Shown: positions 53,616 through 63,064 of the stretch, piece after piece
Numbering within the stretch: position 1 is the first letter of the stretch
Layout: every line of letters begins with the position of its first letter
Source: Bordetella petrii
Lineage (GTDB): Bacteria > Pseudomonadota > Gammaproteobacteria > Burkholderiales > Burkholderiaceae_B
DNA length: 64,000 nucleotides
Direction: 5' to 3'
Assembly (NCBI RefSeq): GCF_000067205.1
Contig: NC_010170.1
Span: 1,364,001 to 1,428,000, forward strand
Translations under genes and position numbers: made by a program
The notes under the pieces: generated by a model
Seen by the model: only the letters and a program-made list of their open reading frames with translations
Told to the model about the DNA's origin: nothing
Databases searched by the model: none

Positions 53616-56494
53616 TGGGACCGTTCTTCAAACGCCGCGCTACACCGCCCGATACTGACAGCGGCTCCTCGCCAGAGGCTACACCCGACGCATGGGAGCG
53701 CTACCTTGCGCAACTACAGGCCCATGGCATCCCTGAACCAGGCAAACAGGACACCAGGCGCAGGCCCGCGACGCTGGCCGACGAGCAGGCGTTGTATGAG
53801 GTTTCGCCGTCCTTTGCCGACCTGCTGCCGTGGGTCGAGTATCTGCCGGAGTCCCGATGCATGCTACTGGAGGACGGCATTTCCGTCGCCGCATTCTTCG
53901 AGCTGATGCCGATCGGTACGGAAGGCCGGGAAGCATCCTGGCTGGCTCAGGTTCGTGACGCCCTTGAAAACGCGCTCCAGGACAGTTTCGATGAGCTGGA
54001 CGAGTCCCCCTGGGTGATCCAGCTGTATGCTCAGGACGATGCCGACTGGAACCGCTATCTTTCCACCCTTGAAAACTACCTTCAGCCGCGGGCCAGGGAA
54101 AGCGCGTTCACGAAGTTCTACCTCCGCTTCTTTGGCCACCATCTGCGCGCCGTCTCCAGACAGGGAGGGCTGTTCGAGGACCGCACCGTCACGCGCTTGC
54201 CCTGGCGCGGGCAGACGCGGCGTGTTCGACTGGTCGTCTACCGGCGTGTCGGCAATGCGCCAGCCCGCCGCGGACAATCCCCCGAACAGGCATTGAATGT
54301 CGCCTGCGAACGCCTGGCCGGCGGCCTAGCCAATGCCGGCGTGCAGGCGCACCGCCTCGATGCCGCTGCCATCCATGCCTGGTTGCTGCCTTGGTTCAAT
54401 CCTGGACCAAGCTTGCTGGGCCCGACAGACGAAGACCGTGAGCGGTTCTATCGCCTGGCTTCCTATCCGGAAGCGACCGGAGAAGACGAACTGGAACTTG
54501 CCAGCGGCACCGATTTCGCGCAGCGGCTGTTTTTCGGCCAGCCGAGATCCGATGTCGACAACGGCCTCTGGTTCTTCGACGGCATGCCCCATCGCACCAT
54601 CGTGCTTGATCGCTTGCGCACGCCGCCTGCAACCGGCCACCTGACCGGCGAAACCCGCAAAGGCGGTGACGCCATCAATGCCCTGTTCGACCAGATGCCC
54701 GAAGACACGACCCTGTGCCTCACCCTGGTGATCACGCCCCAGGACATTCTCGAAGCCCATCTGAACCATCTGGCGAAGAAAGCGGTCGGCGAAACCCTGG
54801 CATCGGAACAGGCGCTGAAGGACGTGCAGCAGGCGCGCGGGCTGATCGGCAGTTCGCACAAACTCTATCGCGCTTCGCTGGCGTTCTACCTGCGCGGCCG
54901 CGATCTCGCCGATCTCGATATGCGTGGCCTCCAACTCGGCAATGTCCTGCTCAATGCCGGTCTGCAGCCGGTGCGCGAGGAAGACGAAGTAGCACCACTC
55001 AACAGCTACCTGCGCTGGCTTCCCTGCGTCTACGATCCCGGCAAAGACAAACGGCAGTGGTACACCCAGCTGATGTTTGCACAACACGCGGCCAATCTGG
55101 CGCCGGTCTGGGGCCGCAGCCAGGGGACCGGCCACCCCGGCATCACCTTCTTCAACCGCGGCGGTGGTACGGTTACGTTCGACCCGCTTAACCGGCTCGA
55201 TCGGCAGATGAATGCGCACCTGTTCCTGTTCGGGCCCACGGGATCGGGCAAGAGCGCGACCCTGAACAACATCCTCAACCAGGTCACAGCGATTTATCGC
55301 CCGCGAATGTTCATCGTGGAAGCAGGCAACAGCTTCGGGTTGTTCGGTGATTTTGCGGCGCGGCTGGGCCTCACCGTGCATCGCGTCAAGCTCTCACCCG
55401 GCGCCGGCGTGAGCCTTGCACCGTTTGCCGATGCCTGGCGCCTGGTCGATACGCCGAGCCAGGTGCAGACACTCGATGCCGACGCGCTGGACGAGGACAG
55501 CGCCGAAGAGGAATCGACGGAGGGAGACGAACAGCGTGACGTGCTGGGAGAACTGGAAATCACCGCCCGGCTGATGATCACTGGCGGCGAGGATAAAGAG
55601 GAAGCCCGAATGACAAGGGCCGACCGCAGCCTGATCCGTCAATGCATCCTTGAGGCCGCACAACGCTGCGTATCGGAGAAGCGCACGGTATTGACCCGCG
55701 ACGTGCGCGATGCGCTACGCGAGCGTGGCCGCGATCCCACGTTGCCGGAATCGCGCCGCACGCGCCTGCTGGAAATGTCGGATGCGATGGACATGTTCTG
55801 CCAGGGAATCGACGGTGAAATGTTCGACAGGGCCGGGACCCCCTGGCCGGAGGCCGATATCACCATCGTTGACCTGGCGACGTTCGCGCGGGAGGGCTAC
55901 AACGCGCAGCTCTCGATCGCGTATATCAGCCTCATCAACACGGTCAACAACATCGCTGAACGCGATCAGTTCCTCGGTCGCCCCATCATCAATGTGACCG
56001 ATGAGGGCCATATCATCACGAAAAACCCGTTGCTTGCGCCCTATGTCGTGAAGATCACGAAGATGTGGCGCAAGCTGGGGGCCTGGTACTGGCTCGCCAC
56101 CCAGAACCTCGACGACCTGCCAAAAGCGGCGGAACCCATGCTCAACATGATTGAATGGTGGGTCTGCCTCAGCATGCCGCCCGACGAGGTGGAGAAGATC
56201 GCCCGTTTCCGCGAACTCAATCCGTCACAAAAAGCCCTGATGCTCTCAGCCAGGAAGGAGGCCCGGAAGTTCACGGAAGGCGTGATCCTCTCCAAGTCGA
56301 TGGAACTGCTGTTCCGCGCCGTCCCGCCAAGCCTGTACCTGGCGCTTGCCATGACCGAGCCGGAAGAGAAGGCTGAGCGCTACCAGCTAATGCAGCAGTT
56401 CGGCATCGGCGAACTCGACGCTGCCTTCAAGGTCGCGGAAAAGATCGACCGGGCGCGCGGCATCAACTCGTTGCCGCTGGACGCACTGGACTGA
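53615..56494 (+). CDS. traC: Conjugative transfer ATPase TraC/VirB4-like (TIGR03744)
   Basis: 959 residues, the largest protein here. The N-terminal 500 residues are the VirB4-type membrane-associated part; the ATPase has Walker A in HLFLFGPTGSGKSATLNNIL (about 537-556) and Walker B in PIINVTDEGHIITKNPLLAP (about 790-809), followed by LGAWYWLATQNLDDLPKAAE. An acidic insertion (DALDEDSAEEESTEGDEQRD, about 625-645) is notable. It powers pilus assembly and DNA transfer on the inner membrane. It ends the visible transfer operon. Confidence 0.93.
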   Translation: MGPFFKRRATPPDTDSGSSPEATPDAWERYLAQLQAHGIPEPGKQDTRRRPATLADEQALYEVSPSFADLLPWVEYLPESRCMLLEDGISVAAFFELMPIGTEGREASWLAQVRDALENALQDSFDELDESPWVIQLYAQDDADWNRYLSTLENYLQPRARESAFTKFYLRFFGHHLRAVSRQGGLFEDRTVTRLPWRGQTRRVRLVVYRRVGNAPARRGQSPEQALNVACERLAGGLANAGVQAHRLDAAAIHAWLLPWFNPGPSLLGPTDEDRERFYRLASYPEATGEDELELASGTDFAQRLFFGQPRSDVDNGLWFFDGMPHRTIVLDRLRTPPATGHLTGETRKGGDAINALFDQMPEDTTLCLTLVITPQDILEAHLNHLAKKAVGETLASEQALKDVQQARGLIGSSHKLYRASLAFYLRGRDLADLDMRGLQLGNVLLNAGLQPVREEDEVAPLNSYLRWLPCVYDPGKDKRQWYTQLMFAQHAANLAPVWGRSQGTGHPGITFFNRGGGTVTFDPLNRLDRQMNAHLFLFGPTGSGKSATLNNILNQVTAIYRPRMFIVEAGNSFGLFGDFAARLGLTVHRVKLSPGAGVSLAPFADAWRLVDTPSQVQTLDADALDEDSAEEESTEGDEQRDVLGELEITARLMITGGEDKEEARMTRADRSLIRQCILEAAQRCVSEKRTVLTRDVRDALRERGRDPTLPESRRTRLLEMSDAMDMFCQGIDGEMFDRAGTPWPEADITIVDLATFAREGYNAQLSIAYISLINTVNNIAERDQFLGRPIINVTDEGHIITKNPLLAPYVVKITKMWRKLGAWYWLATQNLDDLPKAAEPMLNMIEWWVCLSMPPDEVEKIARFRELNPSQKALMLSARKEARKFTEGVILSKSMELLFRAVPPSLYLALAMTEPEEKAERYQLMQQFGIGELDAAFKVAEKIDRARGINSLPLDALD

Positions 56495-56501
56495 ACGGCG
56501 A

Positions 56502-56538
56502 ACTGGCCGGCGGCCTCCGAAAGGAGAGAGCGGCCAGT
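56502..56538. terminator. Hairpin between convergent traC and the MHYT-GGDEF-EAL gene
   Basis: ACTGGCCG (56502-56509) and CGGCCAGT (56531-56538) with inner CCTCC/GGAG pairing, just after the traC stop; no T-run. Confidence 0.55.
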
Positions 56539-56549
56539 CAGACCTGTTG

Positions 56550-58661
56550 TCAGACCAGTTCCATTTCATCCGGTGCGGCGGGCTTGTTGTCGGGCAGTTC
56601 GCCGTTGTTCGACAAGACAATCACCTCATCCGCCTGCATGGGGTATGCCAGCAGATACCCCTGAAGGGTATCGCAGCCGAGACTGGTCAGGAATTCCTGC
56701 TGCTCGGCCGTTTCCACGCCTTCAGCGACCACCCGAAGGTCAAGCGTCTGCCCCAGGGCGACGATGGCCGAAACGATGGCGGCATCCTCTGTGCCGCAGG
56801 CAAGGTCATGCACGAAGCAGCGATCGATCTTGAGTTCCGAAGCCGGCAAGCGCTTGAGGTACAGCAGGCTCGAATAGCCTGTCCCGAAATCATCGATAGA
56901 AATGCGCACACCGATATCATGGAGCCTCTGAAGGATGGTCTGACTGCTATCGACGTCACGCATGGCCGTCGACTCGGTGATTTCCAGCACCAGCCGATGC
57001 GGTTCCAGTCCGTGGCGATCCAGAGCGCCGCGCACGGCCTCGACCAGGCCCGAATGCGCGAGTTGCACCGCCGACAGGTTGACCGCAATGGTCCAGTCCT
57101 CTCGCCCATCATCCCGCCACTCGGCCATCTGCCGGCACGCCTCGTTCAGCACCCATTCGCCGATAGGCACGATCAGGCCCGTTTTCTCGGCCAGCGGAAT
57201 GAAGCTCACCGGGCCGAGCATGCCATGGGCGGGATGCTTCCAGCGCAGCAACGCCTCCAGGCCAGTGATCGGACCATGGGGCGCGGTGAACTTGGGCTGG
57301 TAGTAGAGAACCAGCTCGTTGCGCTTGAGCGCCATACGCAAGTCCTGCAGCAGCTGCACCTGGCCGTGTGCATTGGCGGTCATCGATGCCTCGAAGAAGC
57401 AGTAGTCGTCGCGGCCTGTACCCTTCACGTGATACATCGCCGCATCGGCATTGGTCAGCAGTTCGTCCTGGCTTTCGCCATTGCCCGGATAGATGGCGAT
57501 GCCGATGCTCGTGGACACATGAAGCTCATGCCCGTTCACCAGGTATGGCTCTCCGATCGCAGCCACCAGCTTGCTGGCCAGGACTCCGGCATCGGTTGGT
57601 TCGTCCACCTGGGCCAGCACCACGAACTCGTCACCGCCAACGCGTGCCACGGTGTCACTTCCGCGCGTGTTCTCGACGATACGGCCAGCGGCGGCCACGA
57701 GAAGCATATCGCCCATCAGATGTCCGTAGACGTCGTTGACTGCCTTGAAACCATCCAGATCCATGAACATTAGCGCGAAGCGGATTTTCTCACGGCGAGC
57801 CCGCTCCATGGCCTGGCCCAGGCGATCTTCCAGAAGCACGCGGTTGGGCAGCTTGGTGAGGTTGTCGTGAAGAGCAAGGTAGGTCAGTTCCTGATTGGCA
57901 TCGGCAAGTTCTTTAGCCAGCAGCGCAGTGCGCGACTCCATGCGCTGATCGAGCACCGAAACGATCAACGCGATAGCCAGTATGGCCAGCGTCGCCAGGA
58001 TGATGGTCAGGCCGAGCCAATAGGTTTGCACCCCGCCTTGTGCCGCACCGCAAATGCTGCCAGCGGGAAATTCCGCCGCGGCCATGCCGATATAGTGCAT
58101 GCCGGCGATCGTCAGGCCCATCACCGCGGCGGCGCCGATACGAAGCTGGTCCACCTTCGCGGAGCGCCGGCGGAGTACGAAAGCGCACCATATTGCTGCC
58201 GCAGACCCGGCAATCGCAACGAGCACGGACAATCCGAGCAGCGTCGTGTCATAGACGATGCCGGGCATCATCCGCATCGACGCCATGCCCGTGTAGTGCA
58301 TGCCCGCCACGCCAACCCCCATCACAAGGGCGCCAGCGGCAAGCAACCGGTAGCTCAACGTTTCCTGCGTGACGATCCAGAGGGCAAAGGCGGACGCGGC
58401 AACCGCGAACAGGAGCGACAACAGCGTGATGAGCAAGTCGTAGCCGAGATCGATCGGTAGATCGAAAGCCAGCATGCCAATGAAGTGCATCGACCAGATG
58501 CCGATCCCCATGGTGCAAGCGCCACCCGCCAGCCACCACCGGGCAGGACGACCAGAAGATGTCGCGATACGGCCTGCAACAACCAGGGTGGTATAGGATG
58601 CCAATATGGCAACCGCCAACGAGAACAGCACTAATAGGCTGTCATAGCTGCCATCAAGCAT
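56550..58661 (-). CDS. MHYT-GGDEF-EAL membrane c-di-GMP protein
   Basis: 703 residues. The N-terminal MHYT sensor domain has seven predicted helices and the repeated motifs GIWSMHFIGM, GVAGMHYTGM and IAGMHYIGM, which may bind copper and sense a gas such as O2, CO or NO. The GGDEF domain keeps VARVGGDEFVVLA (diguanylate cyclase signature intact), and the EAL domain keeps ITGLEALLRWKHP, DDFGTGYSSLLYL and VVAEGVETAEQQ, so both synthesis and breakdown of c-di-GMP are possible. It is antisense to traC with its own upstream region; an ICE-borne second-messenger gene can switch the host between biofilm and motile states. Confidence 0.92.
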   Translation of the reverse strand: MLDGSYDSLLVLFSLAVAILASYTTLVVAGRIATSSGRPARWWLAGGACTMGIGIWSMHFIGMLAFDLPIDLGYDLLITLLSLLFAVAASAFALWIVTQETLSYRLLAAGALVMGVGVAGMHYTGMASMRMMPGIVYDTTLLGLSVLVAIAGSAAAIWCAFVLRRRSAKVDQLRIGAAAVMGLTIAGMHYIGMAAAEFPAGSICGAAQGGVQTYWLGLTIILATLAILAIALIVSVLDQRMESRTALLAKELADANQELTYLALHDNLTKLPNRVLLEDRLGQAMERARREKIRFALMFMDLDGFKAVNDVYGHLMGDMLLVAAAGRIVENTRGSDTVARVGGDEFVVLAQVDEPTDAGVLASKLVAAIGEPYLVNGHELHVSTSIGIAIYPGNGESQDELLTNADAAMYHVKGTGRDDYCFFEASMTANAHGQVQLLQDLRMALKRNELVLYYQPKFTAPHGPITGLEALLRWKHPAHGMLGPVSFIPLAEKTGLIVPIGEWVLNEACRQMAEWRDDGREDWTIAVNLSAVQLAHSGLVEAVRGALDRHGLEPHRLVLEITESTAMRDVDSSQTILQRLHDIGVRISIDDFGTGYSSLLYLKRLPASELKIDRCFVHDLACGTEDAAIVSAIVALGQTLDLRVVAEGVETAEQQEFLTSLGCDTLQGYLLAYPMQADEVIVLSNNGELPDNKPAAPDEMELV

Positions 58662-59187
58662 CTAAATAATTCCCCTTCTTCAAATCAATTCATCACGGCA
58701 ATTCAGCTAATTCCGTAATGCCACTACAAAGTCTTCCACTTTAAGAAGGGAGCGAGCACCAACCAAGTGCATTTCCAGCTATCTGAGTGTTATAATAATA
58801 AGAACAGGTGATTCTCATCACTCCGCCGCAAGCAGCGGCGGACGCTCCTCAGCGCCGTCTTTCCCTCCTCGCCGTTGTCAGGTTTCAGTGCCGCAAGGCC
58901 GCATGACCGGGACTGGATACTCAAAATATATCGACTGGTTCGGCCCGAACTTGAATCGCAGCGCAATCTAATCAGACAGCATCGTCGTCTAATGCCGAGA
59001 CAGCGGCACCGGGCAATGCAGGCATCGGTCTACTGCATCGTGATCAGATAGACGCACCGGGCCAACCAACAACCCGGTTCGGTCAAGTTCGCTTTGTTTG
59101 CATCAGGAGCGCGCCGGTTGTGTTCGACTGTGGCAATGAACCGGCGTGGAGCAACCCGACCTTTCGGCGGGCGATCAGGAACCTGTC
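58662..59187. other. Intergenic region between the c-di-GMP gene and the DsbA-like gene
   Basis: About 525 bp with no convincing gene. A perfect -10 hexamer, TATAAT, lies at 58791-58796 in an AT-rich patch, but the matching -35 is weak. The left part must also hold the leftward promoter of the MHYT gene (GAAGGGG ribosome-binding site near 58672). Nothing else is recognised. Confidence 0.5.
58791..58796 (+). promoter_or_regulatory. Consensus -10 box
   Basis: An exact TATAAT preceded at 17-18 bp by only a poor -35 (TGCATT/GTGCAT). It is almost 400 bp upstream of the DsbA-like gene, so a long leader or a small untranslated RNA would follow if it is used. Confidence 0.35.
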
Positions 59188-59943
59188 ATGCAATCCTCTC
59201 TTTTCTCTCGTTTTCCCCGTTTTCCCCTTCGCCGCATGGTCGGCCCCCTGGTGGCTCTCACTCTCACCGTGTTGCTTCTGGCCGCCTGGTACTTGGCGAG
59301 CCCGTCCGGCTCACCGGCAAAGACCGGCGCGGAAAACGCTGCCTCGCAACAACTCCAGGCGGGACCGCCATGGCGGTACGGCAGGGCCGACGCGCGCTTT
59401 ACACTGGTTCTGTACGCCGATCTGGAATGCCCTTACTGCAAGAGCTACTACCCGCTGCTCAAGGCATGGGTCGATCGGAATCCGGAGACGAACCTGCAAT
59501 GGCACCATCTGCCGCTCTCCATGCACGAGCCGGCCGCGACACGGCAAGCGCGACTAGCCGAATGCGCGGGTGAAGCCGGAGGGCACGCCGCGTTCTGGCA
59601 GGCGGTCACCTGGATCTACCAGCAAACCCGCAGCGATGGGGCCGGCATACCTGACAACGTGCGTTACCCGGCACTCACGCCGGCAATGCAGACCTGCCTG
59701 GACAGCACACGCACCGAGGCAATCATTCAGGCGCAAGCCAACGAGGGTTCGCGTGATGGCGTCACTGCCACCCCCACACTAAAGCTGAGCGACAACCAGA
59801 GCGGTCGTACACTTGTCTTGCCCGGTCCCCTGGAAGGCGACGCGCTATTGTCTGCGCTGGATTTGCTATCCGCCGATGGCGATACCGACCAGGGCATGAA
59901 CGTCGAGACACCCGCCGATGCAGTCAGCAGCGTGCCAAGGTGA
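59188..59943 (+). CDS. DsbA-family thiol oxidoreductase, membrane-anchored
   Basis: 251 residues from the ATG giving MQSSLFSRFPRFPLRRMVGP; an ATG 42 bases upstream has no better ribosome-binding site. An N-terminal membrane anchor (GPLVALTLTVLLLAAWYLAS) is followed by a thioredoxin fold with the active site LECPYCKSYYPLLKAWVD (CPYC near residue 82) and the cis-proline region DGVTATPTLKL. It faces the periplasm and probably forms or isomerises disulfides in the transfer apparatus. DsbA-like genes are usual in these ICEs. Confidence 0.87.
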   Translation: MQSSLFSRFPRFPLRRMVGPLVALTLTVLLLAAWYLASPSGSPAKTGAENAASQQLQAGPPWRYGRADARFTLVLYADLECPYCKSYYPLLKAWVDRNPETNLQWHHLPLSMHEPAATRQARLAECAGEAGGHAAFWQAVTWIYQQTRSDGAGIPDNVRYPALTPAMQTCLDSTRTEAIIQAQANEGSRDGVTATPTLKLSDNQSGRTLVLPGPLEGDALLSALDLLSADGDTDQGMNVETPADAVSSVPR

Positions 59944-59970
59944 CCTGGGTTTTCCAAGGCAAAGCAGCCT

Positions 59971-60603
59971 TTAATCCCATGACCTCGAATAGTCATGGTC
60001 CTTGAATAGACCGGGCAAGCCGGACACCTGCTTGAATCGAAGCACCTCGTCATCGTCCATGCCCAGCTCGCGGGCCACGTCGACCTCGCTCCATCCGGCC
60101 TGCAAGAGCTTGACCACGATGTCGGTCATCGGCAGCACGGAATGAACCCCGCGGGCGCGGTTGTGACGGATCGTGGCGGCGATCCGGTCGGCCGTCGCGG
60201 CGCGCCCGCTCCGGATCGAGACCACCGGCAGATAGCCGTGCAGGCGCTTCCTGATCGGCCCCTGCTTCTTGCCTATCTTCTGACGGTGGAAACCGTCGAC
60301 CACCACATAGCTTTCTTCCTGTTCGTGCGTGACGATCGGCTGGGTGAAGCCATCGGCATCGATCGACAATTCCAGCAGCTTCATTTCCGGCGCAGCCACG
60401 GAATTCGGGTTGTAGTCGTTGGCCTCGACCTGTTCGCCCCGCACCCACTGCACGCAGTCCACCGGCTCATCGGCGAACGGGCTATGCTCGTGCAGCCGCA
60501 GGCGGATCTGGTTGATGGCTTCGACTCGCCTCGCCAGTGGCAGGCTGTCCAGTTCGGTGAACAGGGCTTCGGCCCGGTTCGTCAGGTTGATTACTTGTGG
60601 CAT
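59971..60603 (-). CDS. ibrB: IbrB-like ParB/sulfiredoxin-domain protein
   Basis: 210 residues. The ParB/Srx-like core is VEANDYNPNSVAAPEMKLLE, LSIDADGFTQPIVTHEQEES, YVVVDGFHRQKIGKKQGPIR, with the nucleotide-binding DGFHR motif, and a C-terminal helix-turn-helix-like part (VKLLQAGWSEVDVARELGMD). It is the regular partner of IbrA. The pair was first noted as regulators of immunoglobulin-binding proteins in E. coli, but the domains (ParB-type NTPase/nuclease plus PAPS-reductase-like) also resemble DNA phosphorothioation proteins. It is the last gene of a four-gene unit. Confidence 0.82.
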   Translation of the reverse strand: MPQVINLTNRAEALFTELDSLPLARRVEAINQIRLRLHEHSPFADEPVDCVQWVRGEQVEANDYNPNSVAAPEMKLLELSIDADGFTQPIVTHEQEESYVVVDGFHRQKIGKKQGPIRKRLHGYLPVVSIRSGRAATADRIAATIRHNRARGVHSVLPMTDIVVKLLQAGWSEVDVARELGMDDDEVLRFKQVSGLPGLFKDHDYSRSWD

Positions 60604-61033
60604 ATTTCTGTCTCTCCAAAGTCACCCAGCTTCCGCGGGAGGACTGAACGTTGAATCCGTGCGGTTCGAGGAACTTTGCAGCAGTCTGCTGCACGCGCGC
60701 CGTACAGCTCAGGCCCAGGCCATCGACATGCTCGAGAACCTGGCGGCGTAGCTCACCGAACAAACCCCGGCCGCGCGCCTCGGCGCGCAGGTAGCCTTCG
60801 CGCAGGCGCACGATATCGGAGCGCTGCTCGATGCTGATGAAGCCCAGAACGCGAGCCTCGCCCTTGCGGCGGACGATGAACCAGCGGTACAGCGGCCCAT
60901 CGTTGAGCGGATAGCCGCCGCATTCGCGCCGCACGCTCGGACTGGCGAAGAAATAGCCCATATGGGAAAAAAACGCTGCCTCTCCATCCGCCGAGCGTAT
61001 CTGGGTGAAATCGTATTTTGCGAAGAGGGTCAT
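60482..61033 (-). CDS. GNAT-like acetyltransferase between ibrA and ibrB
   Basis: 183 codons as an open frame, coupled to ibrA (ATGA overlap). The first 140 residues read as a GNAT-like fold: GPLYRWFIVRRKGEARVLGF, ISIEQRSDIVRLREGYLRAE, ARGRGLFGELRRQVLEHVDG, with an R-G-x-G-x-F/L acetyl-CoA loop. The last 40 codons overlap ibrB by 122 bases out of frame and are Pro/Arg-rich, so the natural stop has probably been lost or the tail is non-functional. The substrate is unknown. Confidence 0.7.
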   Translation of the reverse strand: MTLFAKYDFTQIRSADGEAAFFSHMGYFFASPSVRRECGGYPLNDGPLYRWFIVRRKGEARVLGFISIEQRSDIVRLREGYLRAEARGRGLFGELRRQVLEHVDGLGLSCTARVQQTAAKFLEPHGFNVQSSRGSWVTLERQKYATSNQPDEPGRSPVHRTGQPATGEASRSHQPDPPAAARA

Positions 61034-62256
61034 GATGATTGCCCCTCAATCAGCGCCAGCGTGTCGATGTCCTGGCGAGCGAAACCGAAGGACAGCGAGC
61101 GCGCCATGTCCTGCTTGAGCAGCGACAGGGCAACACGGCGCCAGGAGGGCTGGGCCTTGCGGTTTTCCAGTTCCGGAATACCGGCATCGGGCCAGGAAGC
61201 CAGCGGGTAGTTGTGCTTCTCCCACCAGTCGATGAAGACCCCGATCCGGCGCTGGTAGACCTGACGCAGCGGCCCCGGCATGCTGCGCAGCAGGAATTCG
61301 CAATATTGCCGCCACGTCTCGAAGGTCGGCGGCAACCCCATCCCCCCGCGATAGCCGAGAAAGCGCTGGCGGCTGTACCGTGCCGCGTAGTTCGCGCCAG
61401 CGACACGCTGCACGACACGGAACCAGGTTTCCGGCTCCAGCTTGTGAAACAGATCGAGCCCCTTGCGCTGATCATCGCCATAAGGCTGGCAGATGCGCAT
61501 CTGCGAAAACGGAACGCCCGCCAGATGCATGCGATCGTAGAGCCGGTTGTAGGCGTGGCCATGCTCGGCGACGTACCGCCAGAGATCCTCGAACCGCCAG
61601 TCGTAGATAGGAAAGAAGGTGACAGCGCGGCTGTCTGGCTGGTCCCTTGCGCTCCACTGGACCGGCATATGCGAACCAGGCGGCGTCCAGGCGCGCTTCT
61701 TCACCCTGGCACGGCGTTTGACCGCCAGAAAGCGATTGAGCGACTCATCGGACCGGATGCCGACCAGAAAGGCGGTCGGAACATCCTGAGCAAGCCACTC
61801 GTCAAACTCGGGAACAAATTCCTCGAACTCCATGCGATGGCGGTAGAAGGGAAACCGGCCAGGATCGTTGATGACGGCCGGATGGGTTGGCATCGGTCTG
61901 ATCCAGTCCGCCTCGCGCCCGGGTTCCCAGGCGCACCAGTAAGGTTCTTGCAGGCTGGAGGCATTGCGCAGATTGATCGGGAGGCAAACCCACCAGGCGC
62001 GCACATCATCGCGGCTGAACATCTCCTCGACGTGATCGATCGTCGCCTGATATTGCCCTTCCAGATCGATGAACAGCGCATCGACCGGCCCGCGGCCCAT
62101 TTCACGGGCGACCTCGAGCGCGAGGTGCAGTGTGACGGAGCTGTCCTTGCCGCCGGAAAAGGCGACACATACGCGCTCGAAATTCTCGAAGATCAGCCGG
62201 ATACGGGCCTTGGCCGCATCATAGACATTGATGTCATGGTAGTTCTTGGTGCTCAT
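61030..62256 (-). CDS. ibrA: IbrA-like PAPS reductase-family protein
   Basis: 408 residues from the ATG giving MSTKNYHDINVYDAAKARIR; longer in-frame openings overlap the TetR gene. The adenine-nucleotide alpha-hydrolase loop is VCVAFSGGKDSSVTLHLALE (about 29-48), followed by ALFIDLEGQYQATIDHVEEM and the DUF3440-type C-terminus (FFPIYDWRFEDLWRYVAEHG, RICQPYGDDQRKGLDLFHKL, RFLGYRGGMGLPPTFETWRQ). The family activates a substrate by adenylation or transfers sulfur; DndC in DNA phosphorothioation is a relative. The exact reaction is unknown. Confidence 0.86.
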   Translation of the reverse strand: MSTKNYHDINVYDAAKARIRLIFENFERVCVAFSGGKDSSVTLHLALEVAREMGRGPVDALFIDLEGQYQATIDHVEEMFSRDDVRAWWVCLPINLRNASSLQEPYWCAWEPGREADWIRPMPTHPAVINDPGRFPFYRHRMEFEEFVPEFDEWLAQDVPTAFLVGIRSDESLNRFLAVKRRARVKKRAWTPPGSHMPVQWSARDQPDSRAVTFFPIYDWRFEDLWRYVAEHGHAYNRLYDRMHLAGVPFSQMRICQPYGDDQRKGLDLFHKLEPETWFRVVQRVAGANYAARYSRQRFLGYRGGMGLPPTFETWRQYCEFLLRSMPGPLRQVYQRRIGVFIDWWEKHNYPLASWPDAGIPELENRKAQPSWRRVALSLLKQDMARSLSFGFARQDIDTLALIEGQSS

Positions 62257-62281
62257 CCCCGCCCGCGTCTCTCCATAATAG

Positions 62282-63016
62282 TCAGCTGTTCCGTTGCCGC
62301 CGTCTGCCTCCGGAACCGGAAGACTTTCGCATCGGACCATTTGCCGCTTGCTTTTGCCGTGACGGCAGTTCAATTCCTATCAATGCCAGGGCGTCTGCAA
62401 CACGATCTGCCAAGCTGCCGAACTCATCGCTCTCCTGCTGACCGAACAGGGTCCGCAAATGCAGATCGCTCAGGATCGCCCCGAAGATCGTGCTGGCCAG
62501 CCGATTCGCGTCGTACTCTCTCAAGGTCTCGTCGGCGCGCTGTAGCTCCTTCAGGCCATCGACCAGATACGCCTGCACCCGCACCACGATCCGCGACCAG
62601 AAATCGACGGCCAGCTCCGGATGGTTTTCGGCCTCTGAAATGATGAGGCGCGTGATCCTGATCTGCCGTTCGGACAATACGAAGCGCGCCATTTCCAGAA
62701 GGCGGTCGTGCAACTCCACAATCAGGGCGTCCCGGCCGGCCGCCGCCGGCACATGCGGACGCTTCCCCGAAAAGCCTTCCACGTCGCCAATCACCGCTGT
62801 GAACAACTCGCGCTTGTCCGCGTAGAAGGCGTAAAGCGTCCGCTTGGACATGCCAGCCTCGCGCGCCATCTCCTCCATCGTTGCCGCCCCATAGCCGACG
62901 CGCGCAAACACCCGTTCAGCCGCCTCAAGGATGCGTTTGCAACGTTCTTCTTCGGAGAAGACGGAGGGACGCCCCGTGCGAGCTTTATCGCCGGGGGCCG
63001 AGACAACGGCAGGCAT
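62282..63016 (-). CDS. TetR-family regulator of the ibrA-GNAT-ibrB unit
   Basis: 244 residues from the ATG giving MPAVVSAPGDKARTGRPSVF; an ATG 60 bases upstream (63076) is also in frame but would place the operator-like repeat beside the start. The DNA-binding domain is CKRILEAAERVFARVGYGAA, TMEEMAREAGMSKRTLYAFY, ADKRELFTAVIGD; the rest is an AefR/TetR_C-like ligand domain. It is the first gene of the leftward unit, 25 bp before ibrA, so it likely represses the entire operon. Confidence 0.85.
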   Translation of the reverse strand: MPAVVSAPGDKARTGRPSVFSEEERCKRILEAAERVFARVGYGAATMEEMAREAGMSKRTLYAFYADKRELFTAVIGDVEGFSGKRPHVPAAAGRDALIVELHDRLLEMARFVLSERQIRITRLIISEAENHPELAVDFWSRIVVRVQAYLVDGLKELQRADETLREYDANRLASTIFGAILSDLHLRTLFGQQESDEFGSLADRVADALALIGIELPSRQKQAANGPMRKSSGSGGRRRQRNS

Positions 63017-63048
63017 CAGCGGTTCCGATATGGCAGATTGATACTTAC

Positions 63049-63064
63049 AAAACGATACTGTTTT
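63049..63064. promoter_or_regulatory. Operator-like inverted repeat upstream of the TetR gene
   Basis: AAAAC (63049-63053) and GTTTT (63060-63064) around GATACT, in the only AT-rich patch upstream of the regulator. The size (16 bp) is compatible with a TetR dimer. Confidence 0.45.

Noticed and set aside
54326..55381. 351-codon minus-strand frame
   Set aside because: Antisense to traC; no ribosome-binding site and no recognisable motif.
61039..62643. 534-codon open frame on the plus strand
   Set aside because: Antisense shadow of ibrA and the TetR gene; its translation has no recognisable domain.
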